Program-made: the position numbers and the translations under genes | Part shown: positions 27,001-34,709 of the stretch, piece after piece | Layout: every line of letters begins with the position of its first letter | Position numbering within the stretch: the stretch's first letter is position 1 | The notes under the pieces: generated by a model | Told to the model about the DNA's origin: nothing | The model's database searches: none | Seen by the model: the letters and a program-made list of their open reading frames with translations, nothing else | Source of the DNA: JAEZKC01 sp046538945 | GTDB taxonomy: Bacteria; Fibrobacterota; Chitinivibrionia; Chitinivibrionales; Chitinispirillaceae | Length of the DNA: 36,563 nucleotides | NCBI GenBank assembly: GCA_046538945.1 | Contig: JBKHHW010000014.1 | Location: 1-36,563, forward strand | Direction of reading: 5' to 3'

Positions 27001-27529
27001 ATGAACAAAAAGTGGTCCACTCCTCAGTGTAGCTGCTCTCCGTACACACCCCCGGCGTATCAATCCAGACAGCGGAATCGGAACAGTACCACCTCACCTG
27101 CAGTGATTCAGTTCCCGAAACCTCCTCTTCTTCAGACGGATACATCATCGGAAAAGTCAGGTCGGAATACTTCAGAAGCGATGTTTTTCCGCTTTTGTGT
27201 GAACCGCATACGACAAACAAGGGTCTGTCATAAAGAGCACTTCTTCTGAAAAAACCTCTTCGACCCGAAACTGCAGAGCAGTACTTTTCAGCTCCTCTTT
27301 CCAAAACCCTACGGATTCGCACAGAAAAATCACTCTCAATAAAGGAATCTTTCCGCGTTTTTCGTTTGGTTATCAAATGCAACCCGATAATCACGATGCA
27401 GGAAGTCCACAGCACTACCGAGCACAATACAGAATACCCTCTCAGAAAGGGAATGAATCCGCCTGTAAAAAAAAGGAGAAACCCAAGCAGAAAAAGCAGA
27501 ATGATTATGAAAAGTTTTCTGTTCACCAC
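24029..27529 (-). CDS. tssM: Type VI secretion protein TssM (IcmF family)
   Basis: This 1166-residue inner-membrane protein forms the T6SS envelope complex with TssL (and usually TssJ). Two N-terminal membrane segments lie at about 5-27 and 33-53. A cytoplasmic NTPase-like domain has Walker A GSHKSGKTS at 109-117, IDTPG near 156-160, and the IcmF motif VYSKTDELAGF near 234-244. A third membrane segment is at about 421-445. The long periplasmic part ends in a beta domain (IRYQGNWGVMKLFEAAQLQ) typical of IcmF C-termini. GTG is the start; two tandem GTG codons make the choice uncertain by one residue. It lies 13 bases after tssL. Confidence 0.92.
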   Translation of the reverse strand: MVNRKLFIIILLFLLGFLLFFTGGFIPFLRGYSVLCSVVLWTSCIVIIGLHLITKRKTRKDSFIESDFSVRIRRVLERGAEKYCSAVSGRRGFFRRSALYDRPLFVVCGSHKSGKTSLLKYSDLTFPMMYPSEEEEVSGTESLQVRWYCSDSAVWIDTPGVCTESSYTEEWTTFCSSLKRIRKRRPVDGLVLVVSLEEVIGSESNAVLELASRLRSVIDSMIVQCGVEFPVYLVYSKTDELAGFSEYFAEQISSDRSLVLGAVLDCSLSAQPAKKQFEDKFREVSALLGDLRTDKLLNTKSSRERETICRFVLEFQCVKDNLSLLVSELFRKSEYGGDPDFRAFFFTGSLKRSNSTIDSLPGDGLGSISTFNTESITAGRNASTAAACRNVFASSLLREVIPKDKPLVRLNLRQRRRRRIMSYAAVAILSLLFLFLSGMVFFSGLKSMTLLNSVKTELGNIPASESAAIGDRLVRLEKLRRMLVLLQEEVDRSFFVDPGGVLFKPDRVIEKIKPVYVNEANRLVISPACKFLEYDIYRMSGYRGEIAGNRYEKLYNSLKVYLSVSQGADRQMSLDTVLSGSLLRESAGRVFNLSGKPQRDESIRSVLDESIGTCLFYLKRGEFPSFPKNEKVVENARQRLNRKPSTKAIYSNLVHRLVSEAPVVTLDQILKRKKGEGVLASDHTISSIFTQNGWEQIVHESFKVAAEDPFRDDWVVGAKKSSFEVDSKGIMNEMTRLYADDFIREWLSFMQNIHFREQTDLTHCRKLLHELSSANSELTQLIAGLCHYTQLRSAGQNGERPGVVAGIEKKFGQSDKLSSALDRISSGREEQFTKVQMMFTSLQPFAEVGIGQYSKATSELERRISALESATDKDMVTAFSSPENDPFRCYALDLKKTLESLPAELSSSLHPLMSEPMEQSASSVSAIFRNSLNSVWKRDIYQPFMEKLQGRYPFSKNGPDASLEDFEEFFRPGTGLLWSFYDSYLAIYLTRTPKGWVATKYDNGFRLEFDNQIGSFLNMSEKISNLFFRSDGTRKQVEIAVHPSASIVNRAEFIFGNEQYQLLPGGNPFVLYWPSRGPVKTAVLRIATGESTYQEIRYQGNWGVMKLFEAAQLQNMSSTVQIAKWQVSMQKLYALQLKARIRTSSESPFSNPVLKELNCPAELFQH

Positions 27530-27542
27530 TTACATCCGATCA

Positions 27543-28232
27543 TCAGAGTGCGTTTACAAGGCTCAGAACGTCGGAAAGAACTGCTGAGTACCTCAGTTGC
27601 ATTGTCAAACAGGCCACAACAAAGAGAAACAACCCTATACCTGCAGCAAACAATACTGGTGAAAACCTTTTTTTTCCGGAGACCACACATTCGGAAAGAA
27701 GTTTACCCGGGCTGATGAATCCGGAAGTTCTCCTTTTCAATTTCCGCAGTAGAACGCCGAGCTCCTCGAACAACACCATTCGTTCACTCTCTTTGCCTAT
27801 TCTGTATATACCCTTGAAGCCTAATGCAAGACACAGAAAATAAACCTCCAGAAGATCGCTCTTCTCACGTGCGCGCGCCATTGCAGACCGCAGTCTGCTG
27901 AAAAACTTCGTTCCCGCCAGATTTTCGCCGAAATATTCGATCTGAAGCAGTTTTGAGGACCAGAAATCCCGATATGCCCCCGCGGTACTCATGACCGTTT
28001 CATCCACCAGTGCGACAAGCGCATACAAAGCATTCCCAATAGTGTCTGAATTCACACCTGCGCATCTGCAGTTACTGACAAAGTCGTTCAGATAACAGCA
28101 CACTGTTCTTCTTAATAAAACCGGATCACCCACGTTTTCAGTTTCCCGGACCTTTACTACAAACATGAAAATGTCGTTGCAGAAATCGACGATACTACAT
28201 TGTGAGACTTTGGAATCATCAGTTGACACCAT
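27543..28232 (-). CDS. tssL: Type VI secretion protein TssL (DotU family)
   Basis: This 229-residue protein has the DotU cytoplasmic helical domain: NALYALVALVDETV, then LLQIEYFGENLAGTKFFSRL, then LLEVYFLCLALGFKGIYR, all family hallmarks. One C-terminal membrane anchor lies at about 191-211, leaving a short periplasmic tail. No OmpA/peptidoglycan-binding extension is attached. TssL joins TssM in the inner membrane and contacts TssK. GGAG precedes its ATG. It lies 18 bases after tssK. Confidence 0.92.
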   Translation of the reverse strand: MVSTDDSKVSQCSIVDFCNDIFMFVVKVRETENVGDPVLLRRTVCCYLNDFVSNCRCAGVNSDTIGNALYALVALVDETVMSTAGAYRDFWSSKLLQIEYFGENLAGTKFFSRLRSAMARAREKSDLLEVYFLCLALGFKGIYRIGKESERMVLFEELGVLLRKLKRRTSGFISPGKLLSECVVSGKKRFSPVLFAAGIGLFLFVVACLTMQLRYSAVLSDVLSLVNAL

Positions 28233-28250
28233 AAGGACTCTCCGGATTAT

Positions 28251-29597
28251 TCAGTCTATCATTGCAAGCAGTTCGAATTGCATGTTGACGGAGCCTTTAG
28301 GAAAATAGAATCCAATCGTGCCGGTCTTCTGTATACTCTCCCAGTGGGGACCGTTCTGATCGAGGATGAAATAGGTGTAACCCGGCTTGGTGGCCAGACC
28401 CTCGGGTACGGTTTTCTGATGAATCAGGGTCAGTCCCGGCACCGCGGAGGATATGAGAAGGTCGAGTTTGTCCCGGGAACAGACCTTCAACTGCTGCAGC
28501 ACTCCAATCACAAGCTCTTTTTGGGATACCGATCCACCGACACCCAGATACAATTTGGCCCTGTCAAGATTCCATTCCCCCTTGAGGCTGCAATAAAAGG
28601 TACAATCGTCCTTTTTTTCCATTTTCAATGGAAAGCATCCGGAAGTGATATCGACATCCAGAACGGAACGGATATTCTTAACCAGTGCAGCAAACGTCTG
28701 CCCGAGATTGTCGTGATCATATCGAGGGAAGGTGTTGAATGAAATCAGGGATGAGAACGAAGCCAAACTGCCGCACAGCATCGTAAGAAGCGTGAAAAGA
28801 TCATAAGGATGAACTACCGCAAGCTGGTGATACTGATTCAGAAGCGGAGTGTAAGTGTAAAGAGTCTGAAGAAGCCTGAAAGAGAACGCATCCGATGATG
28901 AAAAGAGGGCCAGACCGTTTTCACTCTGCTGCCGACCTTGAGAAAGGATATTGATTTTTGCAATCAGTACTTCCAATAATCCCCTTACTGAGGTTCTCAC
29001 ATATTCGCAACACCTGACAGACAAAGCAGGTGGAGCATAGTTTTCATCAAATTCAAAGTAACCGTTTGAATTCCGCAGAAGCCGGGCGACTTTAATATGA
29101 CTGTATTCATCAAGAGTTTCTCCTTCAAATCTGATCTGGTAGTTTGGAATTCCCAGATCAATCTCCTTTTTCCGGGTATTAGTCACGGTATCATGGACGC
29201 TTTCGGCACGCTGCAGATATCTGTAACCGCCGGCATCACTCCCGCATGCTACGCAAACTTCGCCGGACCGTTCCATAGGAAGGGCAAGGTAGACATCCAA
29301 TTTCTGCTGATCGTGACTGCAGAAAGCAGAAAACGAGCGACTCAGACCTTCGCTGTTATCTCCTGTTATGCTGAAACAGCTTCCATCGGGCAGTACTCCC
29401 GTACACCGGGAAATGGAGAAGGTGCCGCCCAAGAGCATATCTCTGTCAACCTCCAGATGACGGAATCCGTAGTAGAAAGGCTGAAGAGCGCTGATACGGC
29501 TATTCACCCAGACTCTGTTGAGGTGGTCTGCAAACTGAAAGTGCTGAGGCAAAAGAAACATTCCCTCTTTCCATAAGACTCTGCAGTGATCCAGCAC
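28251..29597 (-). CDS. tssK: Type VI secretion baseplate protein TssK
   Basis: This 448-residue protein opens with the family signature VLWKEGMFLLPQHFQFADH. Next come VWVNSRISALQPFYYGFRHLEVD and a middle region with YEYV-like and TYTPLLNQYHQL segments. The C-terminal receptor-binding part contains YTYFILDQNGPHWESI and ends NMQFELLAMID. TssK trimers link the baseplate to TssL/TssM. The start is GTG, preceded by AGGGGGG, a strong ribosome binding site. It is the first gene of a tight tssK-tssL-tssM unit. Confidence 0.92.
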   Translation of the reverse strand: MLDHCRVLWKEGMFLLPQHFQFADHLNRVWVNSRISALQPFYYGFRHLEVDRDMLLGGTFSISRCTGVLPDGSCFSITGDNSEGLSRSFSAFCSHDQQKLDVYLALPMERSGEVCVACGSDAGGYRYLQRAESVHDTVTNTRKKEIDLGIPNYQIRFEGETLDEYSHIKVARLLRNSNGYFEFDENYAPPALSVRCCEYVRTSVRGLLEVLIAKINILSQGRQQSENGLALFSSSDAFSFRLLQTLYTYTPLLNQYHQLAVVHPYDLFTLLTMLCGSLASFSSLISFNTFPRYDHDNLGQTFAALVKNIRSVLDVDITSGCFPLKMEKKDDCTFYCSLKGEWNLDRAKLYLGVGGSVSQKELVIGVLQQLKVCSRDKLDLLISSAVPGLTLIHQKTVPEGLATKPGYTYFILDQNGPHWESIQKTGTIGFYFPKGSVNMQFELLAMID

Positions 29598-29654
29598 GGA
29601 TACCCCCCTGATGTGACTTTTTTATTGGTAGAGAAAATAAGAGGAGAGAAAAAA

Positions 29655-29711
29655 AGAAAACCCGATGTGCGTAGATCGAGAATATCAATCAAATGCCCAC
29701 CGGGTTTTTCT
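29655..29711. promoter_or_regulatory. Inverted repeat in the tssK/PEGA divergent region
   Basis: AGAAAACCCG (29655-29664) faces CGGGTTTTTCT (29701-29711) across 36 bases. A second hairpin, TTTCCCG-CAACAC-CGGGAAA, lies at 29726-29745. Both contain the CCCG/CGGG core. They sit between tssK (start 29597) and the PEGA gene (start 29869) and could be operator sites, or terminator-like leaders. No firm -35/-10 was identified. Confidence 0.35.
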
Positions 29712-29868
29712 GATACTAAATTATATTTCCCGCAACACCGGGAAAAACATATTTTTCCAAATATCGCTCAAGACTCAGATATCCGAGTCCATTTCTCTGC
29801 TGGTTCGCATCTCATTTCTCTCTCTCTCAAAAAAAATCATCCCACTAACTTCGGAAAAGGCGTCGAAC

Positions 29869-30621
29869 ATGACACACGTCTCAGAGCTTCCGTTGATTTT
29901 AGGAATTTTGGTCTGGACAGCTATCGGTTCAGCATTCGCTGATGGGACACTGTCCGTGGTAACCGAACCTGAAGGTGTCGAGGCCTGGCTGGATGGTGAC
30001 TTCATCGGTCTGACCCCGATCAAGCTCAAGAAGGTTGAAGCCGGGACGTACAGCCTGAAATTGGTTGATCCGCTTCAGCACACCAGCAGTACAGAAACGA
30101 TCGAGATCAACAACCATGGCCAGCTCACTGTTGAAAAGACGTTACAATCCAGATTCGGAGAGCTTGCGGTGTCCTCTGATCCGCCGGGAGCGAATGTGTG
30201 TATAGTAGCTGATATGGGTAAAACCCCTTTGACAAATCGTTTCATGAACCCGGGGGCATACACTCTGGAAATCCGCCACCCTGATGAAAACTATCTTCTA
30301 CACAAAGAAGATGTCACGATCAACCAGGGACAATCCGCCACGGTTTCCGCTTCACTGACCCGTACCAAACTGCTGAACAGAAAGAACTGTGTGAGGCTTC
30401 TGCTCGGAGCTGTTGCGGCTGCAGGTTTCACATGGGCTCTCGTCGAGCAGAACACCTGTTCGAGATATTCGGCAAAAGCATCGTTTCTGAATGAAACACA
30501 TCCTGCACAAGCCAACAAGTATTCAAAGAGTGCCCAGGATGCATCCCTCCGCCGCACTCTGGGCATAATTGCCGGCGGGATCAGCATATTGACTCTGGAA
30601 TACACGATTCTTTATTGGTGA
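29869..30621 (+). CDS. PEGA-repeat membrane protein
   Basis: At 250 residues from the ATG at 29869 (MTHVSELPLILGILVW), the frame is open upstream, but the longer leader lacks homology-like content while this start gives a signal peptide ending near GSAFA. Two PEGA repeats follow: GTLSVVTEPEGVEAWLDG...GLTPIKLKKVEAGTYSL and GELAVSSDPPGANVCI...GKTPLTNRFMNPGAYTL (shown in pieces). Two C-terminal hydrophobic segments (LLLGAVAAAGFTWALV and LGIIAGGISILTLEY) probably span the membrane. PEGA domains are beta-rich extracytoplasmic modules, common next to Ser/Thr kinases. It lies 27 bases before the kinase gene. Confidence 0.8.
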   Translation: MTHVSELPLILGILVWTAIGSAFADGTLSVVTEPEGVEAWLDGDFIGLTPIKLKKVEAGTYSLKLVDPLQHTSSTETIEINNHGQLTVEKTLQSRFGELAVSSDPPGANVCIVADMGKTPLTNRFMNPGAYTLEIRHPDENYLLHKEDVTINQGQSATVSASLTRTKLLNRKNCVRLLLGAVAAAGFTWALVEQNTCSRYSAKASFLNETHPAQANKYSKSAQDASLRRTLGIIAGGISILTLEYTILYW

Positions 30622-30648
30622 GCATACTTTTTCAAGGAACTGATTGAA

Positions 30649-32568
30649 ATGTTCGATCTGAATGAGTCTGAACTTGAAAAGACCTTTGTCGAAGGCAATC
30701 TGGAGGGAAAGGCATTGCCGTTCAGCACCGATTCTCCATCAAATGAAAAAACAGCTGAAACGACCGAAGTGCCTGAGTATCTGGGGTCAGGATCGGTAAG
30801 AGAGATCATCGGAACGGGTGGAATGGCTCGAGTCTACAAGATCTGGAATGAGAAACTGGAAGTGTTCAGAGCAGTCAAGATTCTCAAAACCGACTGCAAC
30901 AACGATCTGAAAACCAGATTTGAAACAGAAGCAAAAATCACCGCCAAGCTTCATCACCCCAATATCGTCGATATCTACAACATAGGTGAATGGAAAGATC
31001 TCCCCTATATCGAAATGGAATACATCGACGGAATCACACTTCAGGAATTCATACATAACCACGGCAGATTGCCTGATGTTGTCTGTTCATCGATAGCAAT
31101 ATGCATCGCCAGAGCCCTGGTGTACGCCCATTCGCTTGAAATTCTGATCTACGGAAACACCTACCAGGGAGTCATCCATCGAGACCTAAAACCGTCAAAC
31201 ATTCTCATTTCGAGGACTGGAGAAGTCAAACTGACTGATTTCGGGATTGCCAGACCGGCGGAAGCCAGTCTTCATACCCTGGAGGGGAACATAGTAGGCA
31301 CTCTCCATTATCTCTCTCCCGAGCAGATGGAGGGGGAAGATGTGGACTGCAGGACGGATATCTACTCTTTTGGAACCATACTCTATGAAATGCTGACTGG
31401 TGTGAAAACGTTCCCCCAGGAACGAATATCGAGTCTGATGAAAAGCCGCGTACTCAACAAATTCAAAAAACCAACGGATTTCGAGTTCCCTGTTTCTACT
31501 AACCTTTCCAAAATCGCGCTGCACTGCCTGGAAAACCAACCCCAGAAACGTTACACAAATGCCCAAATGCTTCTGCCCGATTTGGAAACGGCTCATTTCA
31601 AATTGACTTCCAAGCAGCCCCAATCAGTCATAGGTGAATATATCAAAAATCCCGATTCAGTCTCTTCCGCACGTAAAAAAACTGGTTTTTCATTGTCCAG
31701 ACCCGTGAAAATCGGAGCGATTCTTTCAGCGACCGCACTAATCATTCTCTCTATATTGCATCAGACTACTACCAAATCACAGAATACGGATCTTTCATCT
31801 AAAGATACAAAACCGATACCAGCAGAAAATCATCTTCAAACGGTTTCTTTACCTGATGTTCCCGAAGAAAACCGACCAGCTCACGATCCGATCTCAACGG
31901 CAGCCCAACCACGCACGGACTCTTCAGAGTCGGCTCCGAAACCAGGCGACATTCAGCCCCAAAAGCCAGCTGTCAAGCGAACAGCAGATATCACTCAGAA
32001 GAAAGCCGCCAAACCCAAACCTCTCCCTCCCATTCCATCCACGGTTAAAAAAGCTGTGTCGATTACGGATCCTGATCCAGATCCCATGGCCGCAGGAATG
32101 AAAGCAGCTCAGAAGGGAGATTGGGGAAAAGCGGCACATCTGTTTGAGCTGGCAGAAAAGAGTCACCAGGGCGGCAACAAACGATTTCTTCTACTATTTG
32201 AGGCCTATCTCAGGGTCGGCGAGCTGAAGAAAGCTGAAGCGCTTGCGGAAAGCTGCACACTTCAGGACGCCCAGTATGACCTTCTGACCGGCAAGCTTCA
32301 TCAGAAAAAGGGGAACTTCTCGGCGGCACTTAAAACTTTTGAGCGGAGTCTCACCAAACCCAGCTCTTACAGAAACAGGATGGATATCTGTAATGACGCA
32401 CTGTATTTTATAGCAGAAATCAGAAATAAAACGCTGGAATCGACACCTTCGGAAGCAAACCGCACTCAGGCCGTGGATGCCTGGAACCGGGTGGTACGGG
32501 CCTATTCTTCCCGTCAGGGACACGCAAGGCTGCTGAGAGCGGAAAAAAGGTTGTCCGAACTCAAGTAG
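30649..32568 (+). CDS. Transmembrane Ser/Thr protein kinase with periplasmic TPR tail
   Basis: This is a 639-residue Hanks-type kinase. Gly loop IGTGGMARVYK at 54-64, Lys77 in AVKILK, catalytic loop HRDLKPSN at 177-184, metal-binding Asp197 in DFG, activation-segment GTLHYLSPEQ, so it should be active. One membrane segment lies at about 353-371. It is followed by a Pro/Lys/Ser-rich linker (about 380-470) and a C-terminal TPR-like helical domain (about 475-639) that would face the periplasm. AAGGA precedes the ATG. Co-transcribed with the PEGA gene and divergent from tssK, it may phosphorylate T6SS or envelope components, as PpkA does in Pseudomonas. No FHA protein or PppA-type phosphatase is nearby. 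Confidence 0.9.
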   Translation: MFDLNESELEKTFVEGNLEGKALPFSTDSPSNEKTAETTEVPEYLGSGSVREIIGTGGMARVYKIWNEKLEVFRAVKILKTDCNNDLKTRFETEAKITAKLHHPNIVDIYNIGEWKDLPYIEMEYIDGITLQEFIHNHGRLPDVVCSSIAICIARALVYAHSLEILIYGNTYQGVIHRDLKPSNILISRTGEVKLTDFGIARPAEASLHTLEGNIVGTLHYLSPEQMEGEDVDCRTDIYSFGTILYEMLTGVKTFPQERISSLMKSRVLNKFKKPTDFEFPVSTNLSKIALHCLENQPQKRYTNAQMLLPDLETAHFKLTSKQPQSVIGEYIKNPDSVSSARKKTGFSLSRPVKIGAILSATALIILSILHQTTTKSQNTDLSSKDTKPIPAENHLQTVSLPDVPEENRPAHDPISTAAQPRTDSSESAPKPGDIQPQKPAVKRTADITQKKAAKPKPLPPIPSTVKKAVSITDPDPDPMAAGMKAAQKGDWGKAAHLFELAEKSHQGGNKRFLLLFEAYLRVGELKKAEALAESCTLQDAQYDLLTGKLHQKKGNFSAALKTFERSLTKPSSYRNRMDICNDALYFIAEIRNKTLESTPSEANRTQAVDAWNRVVRAYSSRQGHARLLRAEKRLSELK

Positions 32569-32626
32569 GTAGCGCGGCGGCATATTTTTATTGTATACTA
32601 TAAGCCGGTAAAGGAGCAAAAAAAGT

Positions 32627-33412
32627 ATGACTTTCAAATCAATCTCCTCACAGGCTGACAATTCTAAAAATCTACATAAAAGCCCGGATCGTACCCGTAC
32701 CCCAGATAGTGATGTCACCATAGTTATAAGCAACAGGTTGAAAAAAAGCTGGAGAGTGAGGGTCGACTTCAGAACCGGGAAGCGGACTCTTACCATACCT
32801 GCCGTTTTAGCCGATCCCCCACCGGAGATAAATGAATACCTTCTGCAGTGGGCCAGACTGCCGGTCACCAGGAAGACACGCTGCAAGTCCGGGTTCATGA
32901 AACGGAAGCGAGAACTGGAGAACAAGATCCGCAGTTATATGCACAGCAAAGGAGTACGCAAAGAAAGAACGTCCAGGATCAACCCGATTTTCTTCGATCA
33001 CCAGACGAAAGGCTTCAATTTCGACCTCAAGCAGATATTCAACACCATCAACAAAGCATATTTCGCAGGCAGAATAGAGTCTTATGTCCGATGGGGACAG
33101 AACCGTTCGAAAATTTCCTACCAGACCACCCGTTTAGACCGCAACGGTAATCTTTTCAACCTCATCACCATCTCCGGCATTTACGATTCTCCAGTGGTCC
33201 CCGAATATGTCGTATATGGAGTGATGTACCATGAGATGCTCCACATCGCCATCCCTCCCAGGATCGTGAACGGCCGCCGGGTCGTGCACGGCAAAGAGTT
33301 CAAAGAAGCCGAGCGGAAATACCCTTTTTTCGACTTATGGATAGAGTGGGAACAGGAAAACATGGGTAAGCTTCTGGCAAAAGGGTCCTCGAAGCCGCAT
33401 TCACAAAAATGA
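32627..33412 (+). CDS. SprT-like zinc metallopeptidase-fold protein
   Basis: This is a 261-residue protein. Zincin motif HEMLH at 202-206 with Glu203, and a third ligand His221 in HGKEF, the HExxH...HGxxF/W pattern of SprT-like proteins. Residues about 130-245 form that domain (FNTINKAYFAG begins it). There is no C-terminal zinc ribbon. Residues 1-120 are basic and unrecognised; FRTGKRTLTIP and RKRELENKIRSY might bind nucleic acid. AAAGGAG precedes the ATG. SprT-like proteins include DNA-protein crosslink proteases, but bacterial roles are mostly unknown. It follows the kinase gene by 58 bases, with an AT-rich gap that may hold a promoter. Confidence 0.8.
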   Translation: MTFKSISSQADNSKNLHKSPDRTRTPDSDVTIVISNRLKKSWRVRVDFRTGKRTLTIPAVLADPPPEINEYLLQWARLPVTRKTRCKSGFMKRKRELENKIRSYMHSKGVRKERTSRINPIFFDHQTKGFNFDLKQIFNTINKAYFAGRIESYVRWGQNRSKISYQTTRLDRNGNLFNLITISGIYDSPVVPEYVVYGVMYHEMLHIAIPPRIVNGRRVVHGKEFKEAERKYPFFDLWIEWEQENMGKLLAKGSSKPHSQK

Positions 33413-33468
33413 TGTTTCCTGGTTACCTTTCTCCGGACATCAGTCCGAAACGATCTGTAGGAGTTGTT

Positions 33469-33648
33469 ATGAGTAAGTTTTTCCTCGGTTGTGACGTAAG
33501 TAAGGGATAGTGTAATTTTGTGCTCCTGGATAGCCGGAGAAAGCAGGTGGGAACCTGTAAGAATCAGTCTTATCAGGTTCATTTTTTTCTTGCCGGTCTC
33601 AAAGACTTCTTTGGAATTGCAAACCACTCCATCACCTCAAGAGAGTAA
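33469..33648 (+). pseudogene. Decayed 5-prime end of an IS110-family transposase
   Basis: From the ATG at 33469, with TAGGAG six bases upstream, the frame reads MSKFFLGCDVSKG, then TAG at 33508-33510, then CNFVLLDSRRKQVG in the same frame, and stays open to TAA at 33646. IS110 transposases start with a G.DVSK motif followed by a Y-x-D-F-x-x-L-D-like stretch; the in-frame stop sits where a Tyr would be expected. The remaining roughly 300 codons (DEDD and Tnp_20 domains) are absent. The 3-prime limit of homology cannot be set by eye; it overlaps the end of the leftward gene at 33579. Confidence 0.6.
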
Positions 33649-34382
33649 AGAGTGGTAGAAGTATCCCAGATGAACCCGACGCATGCAAAGTTTTCAGTTA
33701 CAAAAGCAATGCATTTTCTGTAGTTATCAAACTTTTCTGGAAACTCCAAGTAAGAACTGATGTTGTTCTTTAAGCTATCCGACTGGCCGATCACGTCTGC
33801 ATCGTAGCTGCTTTTATCATACTCAGAATAATCAGAACTCATGGACAAACCACAAAATGTTCTCGCGCCTCCATGCGCTCCTCCACAATCCGCGGTCAGT
33901 TCGAACACTGCAAAAGGGCAGAAATAAACTGCCAGCTTTTGTTTATAGCTGTACCCTTCCGAATCACTGGTTTCATCGTACTGGAGACCATCTACCATTG
34001 CGGAGCTGTCAATCGCGTGAACACATGATGGTTTTGATTTCATGTACTCTGAAATGTCTATGGACCTGAAGAATCCATTTGAGCCTAAACTCAGCGAATC
34101 AGGAAAAGAGGAGGCATCAACGGTAAAAAAGATCCCCGTTCCAGATTTGTTCTGTAAGTTGATCTCCGTTCCGCTGTTTCTGATCATTATCTCAACACTG
34201 TATCCTTCATTTTTATCCGCAGCGTACCCCAGAAAGATATTGTCATAGGTATAAACACCACTGATAACCAAGTCCCCTATTCCTCTGACATACCCCTTGT
34301 AGAACTTTATGCCAGTCCTGTCCTGGGCAAATGATGCGCCCCCCATGACCACCAGAACCAGTGCGGTATTGATAAAACGCAT
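33579..34382 (-). CDS. Exported hypothetical protein, 267 residues
   Basis: I do not recognise this protein. The preferred ATG at 34382 gives MRFINTALVLVVMGGASFAQ, a classic signal peptide cleaved after SFAQ or FAQD, and has AAAGG eight bases upstream. An in-frame ATG at 34406 adds eight residues. The mature part has several Cys residues and many Ser, Asp and Tyr (SSDYSEYDKSSYDAD), suggesting a disulfide-containing periplasmic or secreted beta protein. The C-terminus, ending KKSLRPARKK, lies on the IS110 remnant, so it may have been altered by that insertion. It has no operon partner. It diverges from the gene at 34710. Confidence 0.65.
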   Translation of the reverse strand: MRFINTALVLVVMGGASFAQDRTGIKFYKGYVRGIGDLVISGVYTYDNIFLGYAADKNEGYSVEIMIRNSGTEINLQNKSGTGIFFTVDASSFPDSLSLGSNGFFRSIDISEYMKSKPSCVHAIDSSAMVDGLQYDETSDSEGYSYKQKLAVYFCPFAVFELTADCGGAHGGARTFCGLSMSSDYSEYDKSSYDADVIGQSDSLKNNISSYLEFPEKFDNYRKCIAFVTENFACVGFIWDTSTTLYSLEVMEWFAIPKKSLRPARKK

Positions 34383-34709
34383 TATTTTGACCTTTGGTGA
34401 ATCCATTACCTGACTCTCGTCGCTTACGGTTTTAATGGATCAATTGCCTTTATCATACAGATTTGTTATTATAAATGAAATGCTCGATAGATGAAAGATG
34501 ATTCGTACTTTTGACCCGTTGAACAAAACCGCTCCGCGGTGGTTTTTAGGAAAGTATATTGCATCTATGACAGATCAGCGAATTACTCATACCCTATCGT
34601 TCCCGAATTCAGTTTCAGAGCCTTTTTTAGTCGGCCCCCGGTCGCGTATGCTTTCTATCCGGCATTGATTTCAATACAAAACCCATACAGAAATATGGAA
34701 TATCTTGAA
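34383..34709. other. Divergent intergenic region, 327 bases
   Basis: Between the two divergent exported-protein genes. It is AT-rich at 34440-34510. At 34525-34548 the sequence AAAACCGCTCCGCGGT followed by GGTTTTT can form a bulged hairpin with a T-run, resembling a terminator or attenuator for rightward transcription. The rightward frame is open from 34539 but that stretch has no protein-like character. I see nothing else. Confidence 0.4.

Noticed and set aside
28278..29576. Plus-strand frames opposite tssK
   Set aside because: They have no motif or ribosome binding site, and tssK is unambiguous on the other strand.
29665..29868. Longer N-terminus for the PEGA protein
   Set aside because: The extra 68 residues overlap the inverted repeats of the divergent promoter region. 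The ATG at 29869 gives a proper signal peptide.
34539..34709. Longer N-terminus for the 34710 gene
   Set aside because: It would start inside the hairpin/T-run and bury the signal sequence. The shorter start gives a normal export signal.
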